A DNA stretch of 7,247 nucleotides from CAZWBR01 sp964404205 (GTDB lineage Bacteria; Bacteroidota; Bacteroidia; Bacteroidales; Prolixibacteraceae). This document shows, in pieces, positions 1-5,719 of the stretch (its first letter is position 1; each line of letters opens with the position of its first letter). The notes under the pieces are model-generated. The model saw only the letters and a program-made list of their open reading frames with translations, did not search any database and was not told the origin of the DNA. Made by a program: the position numbers and the translations under genes. The stretch is taken from the NCBI GenBank assembly GCA_964404205.1, contig CAYOJD010000138.1, positions 1 through 7,247 of the forward strand, in the 5' to 3' direction.

Positions 1-484
1 GGTTGAGGTACAGTGGTAATGCCGAAAGTAAAAATGATGGTCCAACCAGCCAGTTTTGTAACATGAATACCTGTGCGATGGCAATGGCGATGAATGATGC
101 ATACATTGGATGGCGAATATGGGTAAAAACGCCTGTTTTGACCAGTTGATGATCTTCTTTCAACTCCAATCCAGGAGACCAGTATTTTCCCAAGTCAGCA
201 TGCGATCTGAAAAATAACCAGATGCCGAAGACAAAGAGTGCAGTAGCCGGAATGCCAGTCCATTTGGGAAGGGTATAATCGATAGCCGCAAACCATGTTG
301 TGAAGATGTAGAAAATGGGTAGCAGGTAAAAGCCAATGAAAACAAGCCCAAGGAAAATTTTCTCTTTTTTCGTAAAAAAATTCTCCTTTCGGGCTGAATT
401 ATAGTATTGTACATAATAGGTGCGTAGATGGGCCTGCAACACCACTCCGCACAGAAATATTATCTCAAGAAACTCCCGTCCCAT
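1..484 (-). CDS. Isoprenylcysteine carboxyl methyltransferase-like membrane protein (partial)
   Basis: About 160 N-terminal residues are visible; the C-terminus lies beyond the left edge. The frame starts at the ATG at 484-482 (MGREFLEIIF) and is open to base 2. Hydrophobic segments at roughly residues 5-20, 43-65, 77-93 and 130-158 indicate an integral inner-membrane protein. After the third segment comes SHADLGKYWSPGLELKEDHQ, then LVKTGVFTHIRHPMYAS with the R-HP-Y signature. This is the S-adenosylmethionine-binding region of the ICMT/PEMT-like methyltransferase superfamily. Bacterial members methylate largely unknown acceptors, so the substrate cannot be named. No Shine-Dalgarno is visible; the leader is A/T-rich, as is usual in Bacteroidota. 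It lies 160 bases after the metal-operon HMA gene on the same strand, behind an intrinsic terminator, so it is probably a separate unit. Family assignment is fairly sure; function is not. Confidence 0.85.
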   Translation of the reverse strand, partial: MGREFLEIIFLCGVVLQAHLRTYYVQYYNSARKENFFTKKEKIFLGLVFIGFYLLPIFYIFTTWFAAIDYTLPKWTGIPATALFVFGIWLFFRSHADLGKYWSPGLELKEDHQLVKTGVFTHIRHPMYASFIAIAIAQVFMLQNWLVGPSFLLSALPLYLN

Positions 485-607
485 TTATTCAATTTTAAGT
501 GCAAGATAGATGTTTTTGACGTGACGATGTTTGGCTAAGATTAAATTTTTGAAATGTGATTTGATATTCTGCGTCTAATGCTGTTTTACAATATTCATAA
601 CGTTATT
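485..607. other. A/T-rich intergenic leader of the methyltransferase gene
   Basis: This gap between the operon terminator and the methyltransferase start should hold that gene's promoter. On the minus strand the best -7 candidate is TATCTTG near 508-514. It lacks one T of the TAnnTTTG consensus, and no matching TTTG lies at the right spacing, so no promoter is called. I see no coding or repeat signal. Confidence 0.4.
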
Positions 608-636
608 AAAAAAGAACTGCCGGTTATACCGGCAGT
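608..636 (-). terminator. Intrinsic terminator of the metal operon
   Basis: ACTGCCGGT (616-624) and ACCGGCAGT (628-636) form a perfect 9-bp, GC-rich stem with a 3-base TAT loop. Read on the minus strand, the stem is followed by TTCTTTTTT (A run at 608-613 on the plus strand). It starts 8 bases after the stop of the HMA gene, where the operon should end. No U tract follows on the plus strand, so it works in one direction. Confidence 0.92.
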
Positions 637-644
637 CTTCAATA

Positions 645-1004
645 TTAATGAGGAAGATTGTCTTTTTTACAGCAGCCGGGCAGTTTATTGTATGCTTTCT
701 CGTCGGCTGTCAGCGTATCGGCATCATAACCAATCAGGGTAATAGCCTTTCGCACGGCATCAGGATTGGTTTTGGCCGGATCGTACAATACTGTGGCATT
801 CTGGCTTTTCAGGTCGAGTGTCACTTTTTTTACTCCCTTAGCAAACGAAAGATCGTTCTCAATACGTTGCTTACAAGTATTGCAAATGGCTGATGTTTTT
901 ATGGTTACAGTTTCAGACTTTGCTTTGCTCTGGGCCATCAGCAGGGTTGGGACTGACAGTGCAATGGCCAGAACCAGAATCATTTGTAGAATTGTTTTTT
1001 TCAT
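645..1004 (-). CDS. Secreted heavy-metal-associated (HMA) domain protein
   Basis: This 119-residue protein is a probable periplasmic metal-binding protein. Residues 1-24 (MKKTILQMILVLAIALSVPT, then LLMA) form a signal peptide, with likely cleavage after LMA-Q. Residues 31-96 fit a single HMA (MerP/Atx1-like) fold: a beta strand VTIKTSA, the metal loop ICNTC with Cys41 and Cys44, a helix, a second strand VKKVTLDL, and the ATVLYDP strand before the last helix. The usual MxCxxC is changed, with Ala39 in the Met position. A C-terminal tail adds Cys111-Cys112 (PGCCKK), outside the normal fold. HMA proteins carry soft metals such as Cu(I) or Hg(II) between partners; the exact metal here is inferred. 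The start lies 12 bases after the receptor stop, and an AAAGGA sequence about 5 bases before ATG serves as ribosome binding site. It is the last gene of the three-gene operon and ends just before a strong terminator. Confidence 0.93.
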   Translation of the reverse strand: MKKTILQMILVLAIALSVPTLLMAQSKAKSETVTIKTSAICNTCKQRIENDLSFAKGVKKVTLDLKSQNATVLYDPAKTNPDAVRKAITLIGYDADTLTADEKAYNKLPGCCKKDNLPH

Positions 1005-1005
1005 T

Positions 1006-1012
1006 ATTTCCT
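1006..1012 (-). promoter_or_regulatory. Purine-rich ribosome binding site of the HMA gene
   Basis: The short gap between the receptor stop and the HMA start reads, on the minus strand, AAAAAAAGGAAATA followed by ATG. AAGGA at this spacing is a Shine-Dalgarno-like sequence, which is uncommon in this window. It fits re-initiation or separate initiation of a downstream operon gene. Confidence 0.55.
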
Positions 1013-1016
1013 TTTT

Positions 1017-3239
1017 TTAAAATAGTTTATATCGAAATCCGGCGTAAAACATTTTTCCGCTTAACGGGCCCCAAATCATTGATGCATCGAAATAGGGGCC
1101 AAAGGGATCTTCACTGGCAATGACCGGATGCTTTTGCGTATAGCCAGTAAGGTTTTCGCTGCCGATATATAGATCGAAACGTTTGAAAGAGCGCGTAACC
1201 TGAGCAAACATTAAAGTATAGGCCTCAAAACTTTCGGGACGTTGATAATGATCGGGGTTTGAAGATGTTGAAGGAATTCTTCCCGGACCATTAAACTGAG
1301 CTGTCAGATCGAATTTCCAGTGATGGTTTTGTGTGGCATACGATGCTGAAATCAAACCCTTGTATTTCGACGTGAATGGCTTCTGTTGCAGTTTTCCATC
1401 AGTAGTAACCTTAACATCATTAATACGGTAAGCCCCTGTCAACTCAAGATTCTCAAGCAAAAAATACTTCACTTCTGCCTGAAAACTGTTGGAGTAGGAG
1501 CGTCCGTCGAGTTCGTAATAATAAATCTTTTGGGGATTGATATCGATGTCGGCAATAATCTGCCGGTTGAAGAGTGTATGGTAAAAATCGATGCTTGCGG
1601 TGAGCGTACGACCGGCTATGGTGATGTTTTTAAGCAAACTGGTCCCGAAATTCCAGCCATCTTCGAAATTGCGGTAGGGCGATACAACTGCCTGGCGGCT
1701 GCTGGCCAATAACGACAGATTCTCCGAAACCAGATTGGGCTGTCTCCAACCACGTCCGGCTGACAATCGAATAACGGTATTGCTGTTTTCGTCGAAAGCT
1801 TTTCGTAAATGAAATCTGGGCGTAACGATAAATCCTTCTTTGTCGGTGTAATCGCCTCGTAATCCGGCAATCAGCGAAAACGTAGTGCCGATAGACAATG
1901 TGTACTGGGCAAAAATACCCGGAATTGCATCGGTGCGTTTGAAAAGACTGTCGTTTAACACCTCGTCGAAATTATCCAGTTGAAGGCTTATCCCGGTGTT
2001 TAGCAATTGTTCGACATTGTTTTTTGTTTTTACTACGGGCGCTTGCAGTATTGAATTGATATATAGAGATTTTTGAGTCCCTTCATATTTGTTTAAACCA
2101 AAAAAAGCATCCTGGTGATGGTAGGTCCCATCGGCAATTATTCCGATACTTGTTGACGGATCTTTAAAAAAGAAGCCTGTTTTGGAGTAAACATTATACC
2201 GTTGGGTTTTGATACCGGTTCCATAAGCTGACGACGATTCAGGATGATTATCTTTTAGAAAGGCTGTTTGTCCGCCACGGCGATCTTCGTCGAGCACACT
2301 GAAGCCAAATCGCATTTCCACATTTTGATTGGGATGATAAAACCACCGGTTCATCAAATTGTATTGCCGAACCAACGGATCGTCAGTAAAACCATCGTGA
2401 TTGTGATCGTTTATGACACCGAGATTCTCGAAATGGGCAAGTACAATTGATTGTGATTTATCACTGACTTTAAATGCACTATTGGCGTTCAATTCATATT
2501 TTCCAAAATTATTGACATAACCATTGGCGTAAATCCTATCCTTATCAGTTGGTTTTTTGTATTCAATATTGATTTGACCTGTCGTCGATTCGTAACCATT
2601 TACCACCTGCGAAGTCCCTTTCGAAACCTGTATCGATTCCATCCACGAACCAGGAACATATCCCAGTTTGTAAACACCTGCCAAACCTCTCAGGTTGGGG
2701 ATATTCTCTGTCATCATCTGGGTATAAGTACCTGCCAGTCCGAGCAACTGAATTTGTTTGGCCCCGGTTACTGCATCGGAATAATTGACATCGACCGATG
2801 CATTGGTTTGAAAGCTTTCGCTAAGGTTACAGCAGGCTGCTTTGCGCAGTTCAGCCCCGGAAATGACCTGCTGCTGGATAGCTGTCATCCGCGACATTTG
2901 CGTTCCCGGCTCACGTCCGATAACTTGAACCTCATCAATTTGGGCATTCGGGGCCAGTATAAATTCCAGGGGGTTGTCTGCATTCGGGATAGCTATGGTA
3001 TCGCTGGCATAGCCTACAAAACTGGCGACTAATTTATTGTATTTCGAATTTTTCTTAAGCGAAAAAGTTCCGTCGGATGCAGTAGTTGTCCCGATGGTTG
3101 AGCCAACCCAGAATATTGTAGCTCCAGGTAGTGGAACCTTTTCTCCATCAGCTAATTCGCTGACTTTACCTTCGATTGTTTGTGCATGTAGCAATGCCGC
3201 TTGTAACAGAAGGAGTAAAAATAAATGATATTTTTTCAT
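1017..3239 (-). CDS. TonB-dependent outer-membrane receptor, probably for a metal or metal complex
   Basis: The 740-residue protein has the full Bacteroidota receptor layout. Residues 1-20 are a signal peptide ending LLHAQ. Residues 22-98 are a CarboxypepD_reg-like domain (IEGKVSEL, LPGATIFWVGS, GTTTASDGTFSL, VASFVGY). Residues 100-228 are the plug, starting IDEVQVIG and ending near NGYESTTGQINIEYKKP. The remainder is a beta barrel ending in FYAGFRYKLF with the terminal Phe expected of barrel proteins. The plug carries KAACCNLSESF with Cys136-Cys137, where most SusC-type plugs have no cysteine. This plug type recurs in Bacteroidota receptors encoded beside HMA proteins (from memory). No SusD follows, so glycan import is unlikely. 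It would use TonB energy to bring its ligand into the periplasm. The flanking Cys-rich and HMA genes suggest copper or another soft metal, which is inference. No promoter of its own is evident in the 60 bases upstream, so it is probably read from the promoter at 3798-3805. Confidence 0.93.
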   Translation of the reverse strand: MKKYHLFLLLLLQAALLHAQTIEGKVSELADGEKVPLPGATIFWVGSTIGTTTASDGTFSLKKNSKYNKLVASFVGYASDTIAIPNADNPLEFILAPNAQIDEVQVIGREPGTQMSRMTAIQQQVISGAELRKAACCNLSESFQTNASVDVNYSDAVTGAKQIQLLGLAGTYTQMMTENIPNLRGLAGVYKLGYVPGSWMESIQVSKGTSQVVNGYESTTGQINIEYKKPTDKDRIYANGYVNNFGKYELNANSAFKVSDKSQSIVLAHFENLGVINDHNHDGFTDDPLVRQYNLMNRWFYHPNQNVEMRFGFSVLDEDRRGGQTAFLKDNHPESSSAYGTGIKTQRYNVYSKTGFFFKDPSTSIGIIADGTYHHQDAFFGLNKYEGTQKSLYINSILQAPVVKTKNNVEQLLNTGISLQLDNFDEVLNDSLFKRTDAIPGIFAQYTLSIGTTFSLIAGLRGDYTDKEGFIVTPRFHLRKAFDENSNTVIRLSAGRGWRQPNLVSENLSLLASSRQAVVSPYRNFEDGWNFGTSLLKNITIAGRTLTASIDFYHTLFNRQIIADIDINPQKIYYYELDGRSYSNSFQAEVKYFLLENLELTGAYRINDVKVTTDGKLQQKPFTSKYKGLISASYATQNHHWKFDLTAQFNGPGRIPSTSSNPDHYQRPESFEAYTLMFAQVTRSFKRFDLYIGSENLTGYTQKHPVIASEDPFGPYFDASMIWGPLSGKMFYAGFRYKLF

Positions 3240-3299
3240 TGCATAATTCTTTAATTAACCTGTAATAAAAAGGTTAGTAACGTTTGGGAAACGGTAGAA
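3240..3299. repeat. Two short inverted repeats in the operon spacer
   Basis: CGTTTGGGAAACG (3281-3293) is a 5-bp arm palindrome with a GGG loop. TAACCT (3256-3261) and AGGTTA (3271-3276) form a second inverted repeat with a 9-base gap. Read on the minus strand, the first hairpin precedes TTACTAACCTTTTTATT, so it could slow or partly terminate transcription between the small first gene and the receptor. The stems are short, so this may be chance. Confidence 0.3.
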
Positions 3300-3776
3300 T
3301 TATGACAAATGTGCGATTTTAAGTTGATGGAAAATAACGATCATATCCGAACCTTGAACCGGTGGTGGCGGTTGGTAATATTGTGGCTTGACCATTAATT
3401 CAACAGCTTCCTTTAACTCAACAGTTGAAGTTGGCTGCTCAAACATTACAGGCGATAGGCTTATCTGTAGCGTTTGTGTTCGGCTATCGTATTTATCCGA
3501 TATTTTGTAAAAAGAAGAATCAGTATTGCAACAGCCATCCTCATTGCCGGAGATTTGCTCCCCACCAACGCCGCTACAGCCTACATGTGAAATTTCTGAA
3601 CCATCTGTCTTTTCCAGAGGATGTTGGCACGAAAAACTACTTACAAAAAATGAAATCTCAGTAGTATTGGAACTGTTGCAATGATGAAGGTAAACCTTGT
3701 AACCACTGGCCGATAACAGAAATATGGCTGCGATTGCAAGGTGTAAAACTGATGATATGATGCGTTTAACCTTCAT
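3300..3776 (-). CDS. HYC_CC_PP-type Cys/His-rich exported protein
   Basis: This 158-residue protein opens with a signal peptide or membrane anchor (VKRIISSVLHLAIAAIFLLS, residues 3-22). It carries the three motifs after which a Bacteroidota family is named: a His-Tyr-Cys-like site (here YLHHC, residues 29-33), a Cys-Cys pair (DGCCNTD, Cys82-Cys83) and a proline run (YYQPPPPV, 136-139). Further potential ligands are Cys50, His52, His64 and Cys67, so about nine Cys/His lie within the first 85 mature residues. That favours metal binding or disulfides outside the cytoplasm. The family's role has no firm assignment that I know of. It is the first gene of the operon, 60 bases ahead of the receptor, with a TAnnTTTG box 21 bases before its ATG. 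The ATG at 3776 is chosen because it directly opens the signal peptide and sits just downstream of that box. Confidence 0.82.
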   Translation of the reverse strand: MKVKRIISSVLHLAIAAIFLLSASGYKVYLHHCNSSNTTEISFFVSSFSCQHPLEKTDGSEISHVGCSGVGGEQISGNEDGCCNTDSSFYKISDKYDSRTQTLQISLSPVMFEQPTSTVELKEAVELMVKPQYYQPPPPVQGSDMIVIFHQLKIAHLS

Positions 3777-3797
3777 TTGACAAAATAAATCCTACTG

Positions 3798-3805
3798 CAA
3801 AGGTA
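3798..3805 (-). promoter_or_regulatory. Bacteroidota -7 box of the metal operon promoter
   Basis: On the minus strand TACCTTTG matches the TAnnTTTG consensus exactly and ends 21 bases before the ATG at 3776, giving a leader of roughly 15 bases. At the expected -33 distance the sequence is GGTT rather than TTTG, so that element is poor or replaced by an activator site. The box lies inside the element TGCAAAGGT, which is repeated twice just upstream in the terminator stem. Confidence 0.7.
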
Positions 3806-3813
3806 GTATAAAT

Positions 3814-3860
3814 TTAAAAAAAATAACCTTTGCAGCATTAATAAAATGCAAAGGTTATTT
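3814..3860 (-). terminator. Intrinsic terminator of the arabinofuranosidase gene
   Basis: AAATAACCTTTGCA (3821-3834) and TGCAAAGGTTATTT (3847-3860) are perfect 14-base inverted repeats around a 12-base spacer. Transcribed on the minus strand, the hairpin runs straight into a U-rich tract (A run 3816-3823 on the plus strand). It starts 19 bases after the arabinofuranosidase stop. The stem is A/T-richer than the other terminators in the window but longer. Its U tract ends about 10 bases before the -7 box of the next operon. Confidence 0.85.
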
Positions 3861-3879
3861 GTGGATGGATAATATTGGT

Positions 3880-5421
3880 TTAATACAGTTGAATCAAAAC
3901 GACAGACTTGGCTGGCAGCTCGGCTTCAAGCAAACCTTTATTCAGTTTGGCACGGTTGAAATCGGCAATGACTACTTCATCTTTCTTGTCGAAATCATTG
4001 CAGGCATTCATCTTATCGGCTGTAATCACTTTCCCTGAAACTGTTTTGGGGTTGAAACCACTCAAATCGAAACTAATTTTCTGGCTCTTGTTCAAATCGA
4101 GGTTACACAGGGTGATGCTTATCACACCATCTTTTTCAGATGCAGAAGCAGAAACGGCATCGATGGATTTTCCATTCATGCTGAATTTTTCACATTCAAT
4201 TTTGGATGGGATTAAAGTGGCATCCTGATGGATATTGAACATTTTGAAAACGTGGTAGGTCGGGGTCAGCACCATTTTGTCGTTCCGCGTAAGGATAACC
4301 GATTGCAAAACGTTGATCATTTGTGCAATATTGCTCATTCTGACACGGTCGGCATGGTTGTTGAAAATGTTGAGGTTGATTGCTGCTACAAGGGCATCGC
4401 GAAGCGTATTTTGCTGATACAAGAATCCGGGATTGGTGCCAGGTTCAACATCGAACCAGTTACCCCACTCGTCGACCAGTAACCCTACTTTTTTCTCCGG
4501 ATCGTATTTGTCCATAATCTCCGAGTGTTTGGTTACCAGTTCTTCCATTTTTAATGTCTTTTCCATAGTGGTGAACCATTCTTCCTCGCTGAACTGAGTG
4601 GCAGATCCTTTTTTGCTCCAGTCGTGGCAAATGGTATAATAATGGAGCGAGATTCCTTCCATCATATTGCGGGCTTTACTGTCGCGCATCATTACCTCAG
4701 TCCAGTTGTAGTCGTAATCGCTTGCACCACTGGCGATGCGATAAATGCCGGGAGCTCTCATAAAAGAAGCATATTGGCGATAAAGGTCGGTATAATACTC
4801 CGGACGCATATTGCCCCCGCAACCCCATGTTTCGTTTCCGGCTGCCCAATAACGAACATTCCAGGGTTTCTCGCGGCCATTTTGCTTCCTTAACTTTGTC
4901 ATAGGGCTTTCGTTCGACGAGGTAACATATTCCATCCATTCGGCAGCTTCCTGTACGGTACCGGTTCCAACATTCAGGTTGACATAGGCATCGGCTCCAA
5001 TCAATTCACAGAAATCGAGAAATTCATGTGTGCCAAAACTATTGTCTTCGGTCACTCCGCCCCAATGTACATTGATAATGGACGGACGTCCGCTCTTCGG
5101 GCCAATTCCATCTTTCCAGTGATAAGTATCGGCAAAACAGCCGCCAGGCCAGCGAAGCAGAGGGACTTTCAATTCCTGTAAAGCTTTCACTACATCGTTG
5201 CGGTAACCTCTGGTGTTGGGAATTGAAGAGTTTTCGCCAACATAAATTCCACCATAAATGCAGTTGCCCAGGTGTTCGGCAAAATGGCCATAAATGGCTT
5301 TGTCTATTTTAGCCCCTTTATGGTTGACATCCAATGTGATTTTGTTTTGTGAGAAGGCGCTTTGCGATAGCGTCAAAAATAACAATACGCCAAACAAAGT
5401 GAGTAGTCTGTTTGATTTCAT
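3880..5421 (-). CDS. Secreted GH51 alpha-L-arabinofuranosidase
   Basis: The enzyme would remove terminal non-reducing alpha-L-arabinofuranose from arabinan, arabinoxylan or their oligosaccharides with retention of configuration. The start at 5421 gives 513 residues, normal for the family. Residues 1-25 (MKSNRLLTLFGVLLFLTLSQ, then SAFSQ) are a signal peptide, so it acts in the periplasm or outside. An alpha/beta barrel follows, with IYGHFAEHLG near residues 43-52 and LLRWPGGCFADTYHWKDGIG near 88-107. The acid/base is Glu197 in AAGNETWGCGG, and the nucleophile is Glu318 in LLVDEWGNWFD. HYYT at about 260-263 is also typical. The C-terminal 120 residues form the beta-sandwich of GH51 (ITLCNLDLNKSQKISFDLSG, ending AKSVVLIQLY). 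Both catalytic residues are present, so it should be active. An in-frame ATG at 5460 is rejected because the promoter -7 box lies between the two ATGs. The gene is alone between its own promoter and terminator, with no SusC/SusD or other glycosidase in view. Confidence 0.95.
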   Translation of the reverse strand: MKSNRLLTLFGVLLFLTLSQSAFSQNKITLDVNHKGAKIDKAIYGHFAEHLGNCIYGGIYVGENSSIPNTRGYRNDVVKALQELKVPLLRWPGGCFADTYHWKDGIGPKSGRPSIINVHWGGVTEDNSFGTHEFLDFCELIGADAYVNLNVGTGTVQEAAEWMEYVTSSNESPMTKLRKQNGREKPWNVRYWAAGNETWGCGGNMRPEYYTDLYRQYASFMRAPGIYRIASGASDYDYNWTEVMMRDSKARNMMEGISLHYYTICHDWSKKGSATQFSEEEWFTTMEKTLKMEELVTKHSEIMDKYDPEKKVGLLVDEWGNWFDVEPGTNPGFLYQQNTLRDALVAAINLNIFNNHADRVRMSNIAQMINVLQSVILTRNDKMVLTPTYHVFKMFNIHQDATLIPSKIECEKFSMNGKSIDAVSASASEKDGVISITLCNLDLNKSQKISFDLSGFNPKTVSGKVITADKMNACNDFDKKDEVVIADFNRAKLNKGLLEAELPAKSVVLIQLY

Positions 5422-5443
5422 CGGTTTGAATTTTAGTTCACTA

Positions 5444-5474
5444 CAAAAATAGTCATTCATACTATTAAGTCAAA
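5444..5474 (-). promoter_or_regulatory. Bacteroidota promoter of the arabinofuranosidase gene
   Basis: On the minus strand TTTG (5474-5471) is followed by exactly 19 bases and then TATTTTTG (5451-5444). This matches both parts of the Bacteroidota primary sigma consensus (TTTG, TAnnTTTG). The -7 box ends 22 bases before the ATG at 5421, so the leader is short. The box overlaps codons of the longer open frame that begins at 5460, which is the reason for the shorter gene start. Confidence 0.85.
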
Positions 5475-5719
5475 TTTTTTGTTTGTTTCGCCAAAAATAT
5501 AAAATGAAGTTTTCATGAGGTAGTTGATTATTGTATTGTAGATAAATAAATTGTATCAATTTTTAAATTTTTTTAAGCATTTAAAGTTTTCCGGGGCATA
5601 ATTTTTGAAACTGCTTTTGAAAGCATTTGCATGGCATTCGTGCAAAAAAATAATGCCTTGAGCAACCATAACAAAGGTTGCTTCATCTGAAAAGTAGAAC
5701 TACAACTATTGTAACTATT
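5475..5719. other. A/T-rich divergent intergenic region with hairpin-forming leader
   Basis: The region separates the divergent arabinofuranosidase and NigD-like genes. Positions 5475-5580 are A/T-rich without coding signal. Three inverted repeats follow: TGCTTT/AAAGCA (5612-5617, 5620-5625), TTTGCATG/CGTGCAAA (5626-5633, 5639-5646, with one G-U pair) and AGCAACC/GGTTGCT (5661-5667, 5676-5682). No exact TAnnTTTG box is present on the plus strand; the nearest is AATTTTTG at 5600-5607, without a -33 partner. If transcription starts near 5615, the hairpins lie at the front of a leader of about 105 bases. Confidence 0.45.

Noticed and set aside
2574..3032. Plus-strand open frame across the receptor gene
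   Set aside because: It is antisense to the conserved plug region of the TonB-dependent receptor and encodes no recognisable motif.
3821..3860. Inverted repeat as a transposon end or attachment site
   Set aside because: The 14-base arms followed by a U tract just after a stop codon are fully explained as a terminator; no transposase or target duplication is present.
5422..5460. Longer N-terminus for the arabinofuranosidase beginning at 5460
   Set aside because: The promoter -7 box at 5444-5451 lies inside it, and the extra residues precede a complete signal peptide.
5599..5607. TAATTTTTG as promoter box of the NigD-like gene
   Set aside because: It has one base too many for TAnnTTTG, and no TTTG is found at the expected distance upstream.
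5678..5719. Earlier ATG for the NigD-like lipoprotein
   Set aside because: It would put 14 residues ahead of the lipoprotein signal peptide, and the ATG lies next to a hairpin arm; 5720 gives a normal signal length.
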